Source: Bacteroidota bacterium
GTDB lineage: Bacteria > Bacteroidota > Ignavibacteria > UBA10030 > F1-140-MAGs086
DNA length: 16,418 nt
Reading direction: 5' to 3'
Assembly: GCA_005792205.1 (NCBI GenBank)
Contig: SXSO01000005.1
Coordinates: 1 to 16,418, forward strand
Of this stretch, positions 7,202-14,696 are shown piece after piece (the stretch's first letter is position 1; each line of letters opens with the position of its first letter). Made by a program: the position numbers and the translations under genes. Below the pieces are notes generated by a model, which did not search any database, had not been told where the DNA came from, and was given only the letters and a program-made list of their open reading frames with translations.

Positions 7202-7639
7202 ATGAAAGTTGCAATTGCAAGTGATCACGCGGGATTTGAATTGAAAGAGAAAATAAAAATATTTTTTTCTAATAAAATTCAGATTTTTGATTTAGGTACA
7301 AATTCAAATGATTCAGTTGATTATCCCGATTTTGCATTTGAATTATCAAAAGAGATTGCAAATAAAAAATTTGATTTTGGAGTTTTAATTTGTGGAAGTG
7401 GAATTGGAATGTCAATTGTAGCCAATAAAATCAATGGAATTAGAGCAGCAGTTTGTACAAATACTGAACTTGCAAAACTTTCCCGACTTCACAATAATGC
7501 AAACATTTTATGTATTGGAGCGAGATTTACAACTTTTGAAGAAGCAAAAAATATGATAGAAATTTTTCTGAATACAACTTTTGAAGAAGGAAGACATACA
7601 AGACGAGTTGAAAAAATTCATTCACTTACAAATTGTTAA
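7202..7639 (+). CDS. rpiB: Ribose-5-phosphate isomerase B
   Basis: This enzyme interconverts ribulose 5-phosphate and ribose 5-phosphate in the non-oxidative pentose phosphate pathway (RpiB/LacAB fold). It is 145 residues, the normal length. Family marks are IASDHAGFELKEK with D8 and H9, DLGTNS, VDYPDFA (39-45), LICGSGIGMSI (62-72) with catalytic C64, RAAVCTNTELAKLSRLHNNANIL (81-103) with H97 as the general-acid histidine, and GRHTRRVEKI (130-139) with phosphate-binding arginines. The frame is open for 59 codons upstream, but that part overlaps the barrel gene and shows no RpiB similarity. The ATG one base after the preceding stop is therefore the start. Confidence 0.96.
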   Translation: MKVAIASDHAGFELKEKIKIFFSNKIQIFDLGTNSNDSVDYPDFAFELSKEIANKKFDFGVLICGSGIGMSIVANKINGIRAAVCTNTELAKLSRLHNNANILCIGARFTTFEEAKNMIEIFLNTTFEEGRHTRRVEKIHSLTNC

Positions 7640-7641
7640 AA

Positions 7642-8928
7642 ATGGAAAGTTTAAAAAATTTTGATAAAGAAATTTTTGATACAATTCAAAAAGAAAAAAA
7701 TAGACAAAACACCAACCTTGAACTTATTGCTTCTGAAAATTTTGTGAGCAACCAAGTTTTGGAAGCAGCAGGAAGTATTTTAACAAATAAGTATGCAGAA
7801 GGTTATCCGAATAAAAGATATTATGGCGGATGTGAGTTTGTGGATATTGCTGAAACATTGGCTCAAGAGAGAGCTAAAAAACTTTTTGATGCCGAATATG
7901 CAAATGTTCAACCTCATTCTGGTTCGCAAGCAAATATGGCAGTTTATTTTTCTTTTCTAAAACCAAAGGATAAAGTGATGGGAATGAATCTTTCACACGG
8001 GGGACACTTAACACATGGTTCTTCTGTGAATTTTTCTGGACAACTTTACAATTTTGTTGATTATGGTGTAGATGAGAAGACGGGATTTATTGACTATAAC
8101 CAAGTTGAGAAAATTGCAAAACGTGAGAAACCTAAAATGATAACAGTTGGAGCTTCTGCTTATTCACGAAATATTGATTATAAAATTTTTAGAACTATTG
8201 CTGATAAAGTTGGTGCATTTTTATTTGCAGATATTGCACATCCAGCAGGTCTCATTGCTGCAAAACTATTAAATGATCCAATTCCACATTGTCATATTGT
8301 AACTTCTACAACGCATAAAACATTGCGAGGAATTCGTGGAGGAGTAATTTTAATTGGAAAAGATTTTGAAAATCCATTTGGAGTTGTTGCTCTAAAATCA
8401 GGAAGAAAAAAAATGATGAGCGAACTTGTAGATTCAATGGTAATTCCTGGAATTCAAGGAGGACCATTTATGCATATTATTGCTGCAAAAGCAGTTGGAT
8501 TTTTAGAAAATCTACAACCAAGTTTTAAAGAATATGCAAAACAAGTGATTCAAAATACACAAACACTTTCAAATAAACTTATTTCACTTGGATACAAAAT
8601 TATTTCAGATGGAACAGATAATCATTTGATGTTGATTGATTTGAGAAATAAAAATCTTACAGGAAAAATTGTACAAGAATCACTTGACAATAGTGGAATA
8701 ACTGTTAATAAAAATGCAGTTCCATTTGATACACAATCTCCTTTAATTACAAGTGGAATTAGAATTGGGACACCAGCACTTACTACAAGAGGAATGAAGG
8801 AAAACGAGATGAATCTTATCGGCGAATTTATAGATGAAGTTTTAGAAAATATTGGCAACGTATCTGTTCAACAAGATGTGCAAGAAAAAGTTAAATCACT
8901 TTGTGAGAAATTTCCACTGTATCAATAA
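7642..8928 (+). CDS. glyA: Serine hydroxymethyltransferase
   Basis: GlyA moves the serine hydroxymethyl group to tetrahydrofolate, making glycine and one-carbon units. It is 428 residues. Family marks are LELIASENFVS (26-36), KYAEGYPNKRYYGGCE (50-65), NVQPHSGSQAN (88-98), DIAHPAGLIA (197-206) and TSTTHKTLRGIRGG (221-234), with PLP lysine K226. After this, an extra segment (roughly FENPFGVVALKSGRKKMMSEL) comes before IPGIQGGP. E. coli GlyA lacks it, but Bacteroidota-type enzymes have it, which supports the phylum call. The ATG two bases after rpiB fits the family N-terminus (MESLKNFDKEIFDTI). An in-frame TTG nine nt earlier is possible but unnecessary. It lies between rpiB and tatC in the long operon. 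Confidence 0.97.
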   Translation: MESLKNFDKEIFDTIQKEKNRQNTNLELIASENFVSNQVLEAAGSILTNKYAEGYPNKRYYGGCEFVDIAETLAQERAKKLFDAEYANVQPHSGSQANMAVYFSFLKPKDKVMGMNLSHGGHLTHGSSVNFSGQLYNFVDYGVDEKTGFIDYNQVEKIAKREKPKMITVGASAYSRNIDYKIFRTIADKVGAFLFADIAHPAGLIAAKLLNDPIPHCHIVTSTTHKTLRGIRGGVILIGKDFENPFGVVALKSGRKKMMSELVDSMVIPGIQGGPFMHIIAAKAVGFLENLQPSFKEYAKQVIQNTQTLSNKLISLGYKIISDGTDNHLMLIDLRNKNLTGKIVQESLDNSGITVNKNAVPFDTQSPLITSGIRIGTPALTTRGMKENEMNLIGEFIDEVLENIGNVSVQQDVQEKVKSLCEKFPLYQ

Positions 8929-8942
8929 AAATTTTAATTTCT

Positions 8943-9671
8943 TTGGAAGAAACAATTGACAAAGAAAAATCACTAATAGATCATCTTGAAGATTTACGAA
9001 GACATCTTCTGAAAGCCGCTGTTGGAGTTTTAATATCACTTGCAATTTGTGCATATTTTTCAGATTGGATAATAGATAACATTATTTTATCTCCTATAAA
9101 AACCGCACAACTTCAACTTATAAATACAATTCCATATGGACAAATTACAATGTATATGTCAGTTGTTTTATTTTCAAGTTTGGTTTTAAGTTCTCCAATA
9201 ATACTTTTTCAACTTTGGAAATTTATAGTTCCAGCACTTTTTTCAAAAGAAAAAAAATATTTTTCAAAAATAGTTTTTTTCACAACGCTTTGTTTTTTAT
9301 TGGGAATTGGTTTTTCTTATTTTATATTAGTTCCATACATGTTAAAGTTTTTTGCAACATTTGGATCTCCAAATATACAGAATATGATTTCTGTAAGTGA
9401 GTATATTTCATTTTTATTGGAAATTGTTTTGATTTCAGGACTTGTTTTTGAGCTTCCGATGGTTGCATATTTTTTGAGCAAAGTTGGAATTTTAACTCCT
9501 GAATTTATGAAACATTATAGAAGGCATTCTATAGTAGTTATATTTATTCTCTCAGCACTTATTACTCCAACAACAGATCCATTTACTATGATTATTTTTT
9601 CGCTTCCAATGATTTTGCTTTATGAAATTAGTATTTGGGTTTCTAAAATTACGAATAATAAAACAACATAA
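8943..9671 (+). CDS. tatC: Sec-independent (twin-arginine) protein translocase subunit TatC
   Basis: TatC is the inner-membrane receptor for folded twin-arginine precursors. The 242-residue protein has the cytoplasmic LIDHLEDLRRHLL motif (11-23) with conserved E16, and six hydrophobic segments at roughly 24-44, 72-95, 107-130, 154-178, 196-210 and 212-232. It also has SPIILFQLWKFIVPALFSKEKK (84-105), FELPM with E170, and the late SALITPTTDPFTM loop (204-216). The start is TTG, 14 nt after glyA; no nearby ATG keeps the N-terminal motif. No tatA/tatB is in the window. It may be encoded elsewhere, since a Tat system needs at least one TatA-type partner. TatC itself is not in doubt. Confidence 0.95.
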   Translation: MEETIDKEKSLIDHLEDLRRHLLKAAVGVLISLAICAYFSDWIIDNIILSPIKTAQLQLINTIPYGQITMYMSVVLFSSLVLSSPIILFQLWKFIVPALFSKEKKYFSKIVFFTTLCFLLGIGFSYFILVPYMLKFFATFGSPNIQNMISVSEYISFLLEIVLISGLVFELPMVAYFLSKVGILTPEFMKHYRRHSIVVIFILSALITPTTDPFTMIIFSLPMILLYEISIWVSKITNNKTT

Positions 9672-9672
9672 A

Positions 9673-10647
9673 ATGGCATTAAAAGAAATTTCAAAAATTA
9701 TTGCGAAAGAACTAAAACAATTTGACGAAATTTTTAAAAATTCAATTCGGTCTAAAATATTTTTAGTTGATGTAATTACTAAATATATTTTGAAACAGAA
9801 GGGAAAAAAAATTCGTCCATTATTAGTTTTTTTATCAAGCAAATTGTGTGGAGAAACAAATGAAACTACATATCGTGGAGCAGCACTTGTAGAAATACTT
9901 CACACAGCAACACTAATTCACGATGATGTTGTAGATGAAGCAAACGTCAGAAGAGGACTTCCTTCAATAAATTCAGTTTGGAAAAATAAAGCTGCAGTTT
10001 TGATGGGAGATTTTCTTTTAGCAAAAGGACTTTTGCTTTCGCTTGATAATGATGATTTTACTTTTTTAAAAATAATGTCTGATTCAGTTAGAAGAATGAG
10101 TGAAGGAGAAATTTTAGAAATTGAAAAAAGTAAAAGTTTAAATACAGATGAAAAAACTTATTTCAAAATTATTTCAGATAAAACCGCATCTTTGATTTCA
10201 ACATGTTGTGAAATTGGTGCTGCATCATCTACAAATTCTCTTGAGTATAGAAAACATTTGAGAGAGTTTGGAGAAAATCTTGGAATTGCATTTCAAATCA
10301 GAGACGATATTTTGGATTTTATTGGAAAGAAAAATTTGATGGGAAAGCCAACAGGAATTTCTGATGTTGGCGATAAAAAGCTCACACTTCCTTTAATTCA
10401 CGCAATTAAAAATTCACCTAAAATTGAAGCAAATTCAATTTTAAAAATAATAAAAAATGGAATTGATAAATCTGCAAAAAAAATAATTTACGATTTTGTG
10501 CACACATACAAAGGAATTGATTATTCAATAAAAAGTTCAATTGAGTTTGCAGAAATGGCTAAATCAAATTTGAGTATTTTTCCAAATTCAATATATAAAC
10601 AATCGTTAATTGCATTTACTGATTTTGTTGTTTCAAGAGTTAGTTGA
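9673..10647 (+). CDS. Long-chain polyprenyl diphosphate synthase (IspB/IspA family)
   Basis: This 324-residue trans-prenyltransferase extends allylic diphosphates with IPP, giving quinone side chains or carrier lipid precursors. GKKIRPLL (44-51) binds IPP. The first aspartate-rich motif is LIHDDVVDEANVRRG with D84, D85 and D88. GEILEIE and DKTASLISTC follow, and the second motif is FQIRDDILDF with D211, D212 and D215. GKPTGISD...KKLTLPLIHA resembles Bacteroidota/Chlorobiota enzymes. The fifth residue before the first DDxxD is A79, a small residue; in this family that usually allows long (C30 or more) products, so an octaprenyl- or heptaprenyl-type enzyme is inferred. The ATG lies 1 nt after tatC. 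It is the last gene of the plus-strand run. Confidence 0.93.
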   Translation: MALKEISKIIAKELKQFDEIFKNSIRSKIFLVDVITKYILKQKGKKIRPLLVFLSSKLCGETNETTYRGAALVEILHTATLIHDDVVDEANVRRGLPSINSVWKNKAAVLMGDFLLAKGLLLSLDNDDFTFLKIMSDSVRRMSEGEILEIEKSKSLNTDEKTYFKIISDKTASLISTCCEIGAASSTNSLEYRKHLREFGENLGIAFQIRDDILDFIGKKNLMGKPTGISDVGDKKLTLPLIHAIKNSPKIEANSILKIIKNGIDKSAKKIIYDFVHTYKGIDYSIKSSIEFAEMAKSNLSIFPNSIYKQSLIAFTDFVVSRVS

Positions 10648-10654
10648 TATGAAA

Positions 10655-10681
10655 TTTTACAAACAAACATTTTTTGTAAAA
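10655..10681. terminator. Weak hairpin between convergent operons
   Basis: TTTTACAAA at 10655-10663 and TTTGTAAAA at 10673-10681 can pair as a perfect 9-bp stem with a 9-nt loop. It lies 8 nt after the polyprenyl synthase stop and about 30 nt beyond the argS stop on the other strand. The stem has a single G-C pair and no clear T-run after it on the plus strand, so it would be a weak terminator at best. Its place between two convergent operons is the main argument for it. Confidence 0.35.
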
Positions 10682-10711
10682 CAAAAATTATTTGAACACA
10701 AAATTTGTAAT

Positions 10712-12334
10712 TTACATTTTTTCGGGAGTAGAAATTCCTAAAATTTTAAGTCCATTTCCTAAAACAGTTTTTGTTGCTTCACAAAGAAGAAGACGAGCAG
10801 AAGTTAAATTTTCATTTTCTGTAACAACTCTATTTTCGTGATAAAATTTATGGAATTCTCCAGCAACATTATGAAGATATTCGCAAAGTAAATGTATTTC
10901 AAAATTGATTGAAATATTTTGCAATAATATTGGAAATTGTGTGAGAAGTTTTATCAAATTTATTTCACTTTCCGAATCTAAAACGGAAATATCAGCATCT
11001 TTGTTCAAAGAAATTCCTTGTTCACTTGCAAATCTAATTATGCTTGCAATTCTTGCGTGAGCATATTGTAAATAATAAACGGGATTTTCATCTGACTGTG
11101 TTTTCGCAAGAGTTAAATCAAAATTCAAATGACTTCCAATGCTTCGCATCAAGAAAAAATATCTAACAACATCACTTCCAACTTCGTCAATCAATTCGTC
11201 AAGAGTTACAAAGTTTGCTTTTCTTGTTGACATTTTTACAATTTCACCATTTTGTAAAATTGTAACAAACTGATGAATTAAAACTTTTATGTGATTTGTT
11301 TTTTCTCCGAGAGCACATAAACCCGCTAAAACATCGGGATAAGTAGCAATATGATCTGAACCAAGAATATCAATAATTAAATCATAATTTTTTCTAATCT
11401 TTTCGCGATGATATGCAATATCAGGAAGTCGGTAAGTTGGTTCTCCCGAACTTTTTACGATAACTTTATCTTTTTCACTTTTTAAAATATTTGAACTTAG
11501 CCACAACGCACCATCTTTTTCAAATGCACTTCCATTTTTTTTGAATTCATTTATTATCTCATCAGTTTTTCCTTCTTTATAAAGTTTATGCTCGTTGAAG
11601 AAAATATCAAAACATATATTTAGTTTTTCACAAGTTTTTTTTATATCAGAAAAAATTTCTGTTTCTGCTTTTTCTTTAAAAATTTTTTCTTCTTTGAGGT
11701 TTTCTCCAAATTCAGATTTTAGTTTTTCTGCAATTTCAATTATATAATTGCCTTGATAATAGTCATCGGGAAAAATAATTTTTTCTCCACCGATTTGTAA
11801 ATAGCGAAGACGAACACTTTCTCCTAAAATTTTCATTTGTCGTCCCGCATCATTGAAATAATATTCTCGTGTAACCTTGTAGCCATTCCATTCCAAAATA
11901 TTTGCAACAGTATCGCCAATAACAGCATTTCTTCCGTGACCAACAGTTAATGGTCCAGTTGGATTTGCTGAAATAAATTCTACATTTGCAGTTTTATTTT
12001 GAAATTTATTTTTTCCATAATCATTTCCATGTGATAAAATATTTTTGAGTTCGTTATGATAAAAATTTTTTGAAAAGAAAAAATTTATAAAACCCGGTTT
12101 TTCAATTTCAATTTTTTCTATAATTGATTTTTCAATTTCAATTTTTTGCACTATTTGGTCAGCAATTGAAATAGGATTTTTTTTAAGTTGTTTTGCAATT
12201 GCGAGAGCAACATTTGTAGACAAATCTCCATGTTCTTTAATTTTAGGTTTTTCCAGTTTTATTTCAATAGAAAAAGTTTCTCCTAAAATTTTTTGAATTG
12301 AATTCAAAATAATTTTTTTCAGATAATCAGCCAT
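10712..12334 (-). CDS. argS: Arginyl-tRNA synthetase
   Basis: ArgRS charges tRNA-Arg. The 540-residue class I enzyme has an N-terminal additional domain (about 1-95, with EHGDLSTNVALAIAKQLKKNP). ANPTGPLTVGHGRNAVIGD (123-141) follows, where TVGH is the HIGH signature, then EYYFNDAGRQM (157-167). Also present are GEPTYRLPDIAYHREK (297-312), LGSDH (324-328) and VKMSTRKANFVTLDEL (366-381), with KMST in the KMSKS place, as in many ArgRS. YLQYAHARI (421-429) opens the DALR anticodon-binding domain, which runs to the end and holds EFHKFYHENRV (493-503). The ATG follows the rsfS stop directly (TAAATG). It is the last gene of the minus-strand run. The N-terminal domain contains a short in-frame duplication (see the repeat entry). 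Confidence 0.97.
   Translation of the reverse strand: MADYLKKIILNSIQKILGETFSIEIKLEKPKIKEHGDLSTNVALAIAKQLKKNPISIADQIVQKIEIEKSIIEKIEIEKPGFINFFFSKNFYHNELKNILSHGNDYGKNKFQNKTANVEFISANPTGPLTVGHGRNAVIGDTVANILEWNGYKVTREYYFNDAGRQMKILGESVRLRYLQIGGEKIIFPDDYYQGNYIIEIAEKLKSEFGENLKEEKIFKEKAETEIFSDIKKTCEKLNICFDIFFNEHKLYKEGKTDEIINEFKKNGSAFEKDGALWLSSNILKSEKDKVIVKSSGEPTYRLPDIAYHREKIRKNYDLIIDILGSDHIATYPDVLAGLCALGEKTNHIKVLIHQFVTILQNGEIVKMSTRKANFVTLDELIDEVGSDVVRYFFLMRSIGSHLNFDLTLAKTQSDENPVYYLQYAHARIASIIRFASEQGISLNKDADISVLDSESEINLIKLLTQFPILLQNISINFEIHLLCEYLHNVAGEFHKFYHENRVVTENENLTSARLLLCEATKTVLGNGLKILGISTPEKM
12098..12147. repeat. 20-bp direct repeat, 30-bp period, inside argS
   Basis: The identical 20-mer tttttcaatttcaatttttt occurs at 12098-12117 and again at 12128-12147, exactly 30 bp apart. 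In argS it encodes two copies of KIEIEK (QKIEIEKSII followed by EKIEIEKPGF, about residues 63-82), so the period is ten codons and the frame is kept. It looks like a short local duplication in the linker of the N-terminal domain. Confidence 0.8.
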
Positions 12335-12706
12335 TTATTTTCGTTTCGTTTTTTTAGATATTTTTTCTTGAAGTATATCTTGTTTTGCTTCTCCCCAAAT
12401 TTTTTCCAAATTAAAAAACTCACGAGTTTTATTTTGGAAAACATGAAACACAATGTCTACAAAATCAATTATTATCCATTCTGCATTTTCAAACCCTTCA
12501 AAGTGATATGAAGAAATATTTAATTTTTTTACTTCTTCCATAATTGAATTTGCAATTGCTCTAACTTGTGTATCGCTATCTCCACTGCATATAATAAAAA
12601 AATCTGTGACATCAGAAATTTTTCGTAAGTCAATTAAAGTTATTTTGTGTGCTTTTTTTATGAAAGCAAGTTTTGCCAATTTTTTTGCTAATATTTTTGT
12701 TGCCAA
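12335..12706 (-). CDS. rsfS: Ribosomal silencing factor RsfS
   Basis: RsfS (RsfA/YbeB/Iojap family) binds ribosomal protein L14 (uL14) on the 50S subunit and blocks subunit joining when nutrients are low. The 123 residues contain ITLIDLRKISDVTDFFIICSG (22-42), DTQVRAIANSIMEEVKK (45-61), the WIIIDFVDIVFHVFQNKTREFF core (77-98) and NLEKIW (99-104). The C-terminus is a short basic tail. The start chosen is TTG at 12704-12706, two bases after the preceding stop, giving a normal family length. The frame stays open to another TTG at 12763, but that would overlap the LytR_C gene by 55 nt and add residues with no RsfS similarity. It lies directly before argS. Confidence 0.92.
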   Translation of the reverse strand: MATKILAKKLAKLAFIKKAHKITLIDLRKISDVTDFFIICSGDSDTQVRAIANSIMEEVKKLNISSYHFEGFENAEWIIIDFVDIVFHVFQNKTREFFNLEKIWGEAKQDILQEKISKKTKRK

Positions 12707-12708
12707 TT

Positions 12709-13134
12709 TTATTTTGAGTTTTGAGTTAATAAATCTTTTCCAATAATAACTGATGCTTCCCAAATATAATCTTTTGAAATTTGTGAGATTATTTTAGTTG
12801 TATCAATTCCAATTGCATTTGCAAGAACTTTCATTTTTTTTTTGTTTCCAATTCTATCAATTAAGAAGCTTTCTTCACTAATATTTGAAAACTTTTTTAT
12901 GTCTAACACATCAATTCCAATTTCTCTATACTTTTGAGCCATAGAAATTCCCACTCCTTCAACGCCACTTGCATTATAAACATCAATTTGGAAATTTTCT
13001 AAAATTATTTGTGAATTTTTTTCCAATTTTTGAGAAATTAAATTTTGTTGAGTAGAAAAATATTTCTTGTAAAAAAGAAAAGAAAAAACTAAAAAAAGTA
13101 AAACGGTTAAAACATCAAAACTTATTTTAACCAA
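12709..13134 (-). CDS. Membrane-anchored LytR C-terminal (LytR_C) domain protein
   Basis: This 141-residue protein has one N-terminal membrane segment (about 5-22, then KK) and a short linker. A LytR_C domain follows at about 47-135: QIDVYNASGVEGVGISMAQKYREIGIDV (49-76), ESFLIDRIGNKKKMKVLANAIGI (88-110) and ASVIIGKDL (127-135). The domain is found on the C-terminus of LytR-CpsA-Psr proteins and also stands alone in many bacteria; it is thought to act outside the membrane near the cell wall, but its ligand is not settled. The catalytic LytR/LCP domain is absent. The gene order LytR_C, then rsfS, is common in Chlorobiota and Ignavibacteria. The start is TTG at 13132-13134, chosen because it gives the membrane anchor. 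Confidence 0.82.
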   Translation of the reverse strand: MVKISFDVLTVLLFLVFSFLFYKKYFSTQQNLISQKLEKNSQIILENFQIDVYNASGVEGVGISMAQKYREIGIDVLDIKKFSNISEESFLIDRIGNKKKMKVLANAIGIDTTKIISQISKDYIWEASVIIGKDLLTQNSK

Positions 13135-13176
13135 CTTATTTTGTAAAATGTTCTTTATCGTATGAATTGAATTTTC

Positions 13177-13641
13177 CTAATAAATTTCGTCGTAATAATA
13201 ATTTTGTGGAAAGTAATATGAATTATTCATTCCAAATGGAATTTGCCTAAACTCAAATCTCATAAGAAAATTTTTTGACGGTTGATAGTTGATTTGAGCA
13301 CGTTCTAAAAAAATCTTTGAAAAACTATTTTCTTTTTGCCATGAAAACTTGTTTGGTGAATACATCATTGAAACATCTGCTCTTACGGAAAGTAAGTCAT
13401 TGAAAATATATTTCATTGAATTCGAATAACTTGTAAGCGAAATGTTTCTACTTCCTGCAGAAATAAAACTTGTGGAAAAATTTTGTGTCATTGAAAACCT
13501 ATTTGCGTCAAACCAATCAATTGATATTGAAGATGTGTTTTTATTAGAACCAAAATCAGTTTGGTCAAATGGTCGCTTAAATTGAGAATTTGCAAAACTA
13601 CGCAACAAAAATACAATTAAAATTAACTTAAAACTTTTCAT
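13177..13641 (-). CDS. Small secreted protein of unknown function
   Basis: This 154-residue protein begins with a signal peptide (MKSFKLILIVFLLRSFANS) starting at the ATG at 13639-13641. A frame extension up to 13692 adds 17 residues before this signal and is rejected. The mature part is rich in serine, asparagine and aromatics. It contains DANRFSMTQNFSTSFISAG (about 42-60), a region with SYSNSMKYIFNDLLSVRADVSMMY, then RAQINYQPSKNFLMRFEFRQIP, and ends in tyrosines. The alternating pattern suggests beta strands. The general scheme 'dpsrfsMs.s.s.sf' and 'YrPs.n..l...y...P' resembles a small protein next to LytR_C/rsfS in Ignavibacteria/Chlorobiota, from memory rather than a search. The surface-strand pattern suggests an outer-membrane or periplasmic location. 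No function is known. Confidence 0.7.
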   Translation of the reverse strand: MKSFKLILIVFLLRSFANSQFKRPFDQTDFGSNKNTSSISIDWFDANRFSMTQNFSTSFISAGSRNISLTSYSNSMKYIFNDLLSVRADVSMMYSPNKFSWQKENSFSKIFLERAQINYQPSKNFLMRFEFRQIPFGMNNSYYFPQNYYYDEIY

Positions 13642-13691
13642 AGTGAAAAAAAATTGAAAAATGATATGAAATTTTTTGAAATTACAAAGCA

Positions 13692-14696
13692 TTATTTTAA
13701 ATTCAAAATTACATAAATTGGAAGATGGTCACTAAATCCTCCGAGATATTTTTCTCCTCCATATGTGCGAAAAGGAGCTCCTTTAAACTTTCCTTCAGTT
13801 TCAAACATAAAATCTTTTTTGAAAACATTTGCTGTTTCAAACTCAAAATTTTTATTATCAAAGAAAGTTTTTGTCAAAATCATTTGATCTATAAAATCCC
13901 ATTCGTTATTATATAAATATGAACCCAAATTTTTTTCTTCAAGTTCAAACATTGCATTAAACAAATCAGTTTTTTCAGAACTTGCGTTTAAATAATCTTT
14001 TATTGAAATATCATTTGGTGTGTCGTTGAAATCTCCCATTGAAATTATTTCAGAATTTGGTTTTGAAAATAAAATTGAATCAATCAAAGTTTTCAATGTT
14101 TGTGCTGCAATTATTCTTTTTGATTCACTTTTTTCTTTTCCACCTCTTCGTGATGGCCAATGATTTCCAATTATAATTATATTTTTCTCATTCATTTTAA
14201 ATTCAGCAAATACAATATCGCGAGTTGGAAGAGATGAATCTCCTAAATTTATACTTCTATAATCAAATGAAATCTTTTCAATTTTTTTTGAGTCGTAAAT
14301 AAAAGCAACATCAATTCCCCTTAAATCAGGAGATTCTTTGTGGAGAATTTTATATGATTTTTTTTCTCCAATTTTTTTTATCAAATCATTCAAAACACTT
14401 TCATTTTCAACTTCACAAATCCCCAAAATATCAGGACAGTTTTCATCATTCATTAAAGAAATTATTTCTGAAAGATTTTCCAATTTTTGAAAATATCTTT
14501 CACTTGTCCATTTATTTTTTCCATTTGGCGTGAATTCATCATCGTTTCCCTTTTGAGGAAAATTATCAACATGATCAATGGTATCAAAAAGATTTTCTAC
14601 ATTCCACCAAGCAACATAAATTTTTTCTGATTGTGAAAATGTTTTTGTAAAAAATAAATTTATTAAAATAACAAAATAGAAAAACTTAAAAGTCAT
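13692..14696 (-). CDS. Secreted endonuclease/exonuclease/phosphatase-family protein
   Basis: This 334-residue protein has a signal peptide (about 1-21, ending TFSQ) and an exonuclease III/DNase I-type domain filling the rest. Metal and catalytic positions are in place: WWNVENLFD with N32, ICEVEN with E95, RGIDVAFIYD (126-135), NHWPSRRGG with H179, MGDFNDTP with D222 and N224, and GGFSDHLPIYV with D323 and H324. The family cuts phosphodiester or phosphoester bonds in nucleic acids, lipids or nucleotides; here the target would lie outside the cytoplasm. The ATG at 14694-14696 overlaps the end of the kinase-like gene by 11 nt. A role in nucleic-acid scavenging is the simplest guess; a phospholipase or sphingomyelinase-like role cannot be excluded. 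Confidence 0.88.
   Translation of the reverse strand: MTFKFFYFVILINLFFTKTFSQSEKIYVAWWNVENLFDTIDHVDNFPQKGNDDEFTPNGKNKWTSERYFQKLENLSEIISLMNDENCPDILGICEVENESVLNDLIKKIGEKKSYKILHKESPDLRGIDVAFIYDSKKIEKISFDYRSINLGDSSLPTRDIVFAEFKMNEKNIIIIGNHWPSRRGGKEKSESKRIIAAQTLKTLIDSILFSKPNSEIISMGDFNDTPNDISIKDYLNASSEKTDLFNAMFELEEKNLGSYLYNNEWDFIDQMILTKTFFDNKNFEFETANVFKKDFMFETEGKFKGAPFRTYGGEKYLGGFSDHLPIYVILNLK

Noticed and set aside
12707..12763. Longer RsfS starting at a TTG at 12763
   Set aside because: It overlaps the LytR_C gene by 55 nt and adds residues unlike the family; the TTG at 12706 fits better.
13642..13692. Seventeen-residue upstream extension of the small secreted protein
   Set aside because: It would place a second hydrophobic stretch before the signal peptide; the ATG at 13641 begins a clean signal sequence.
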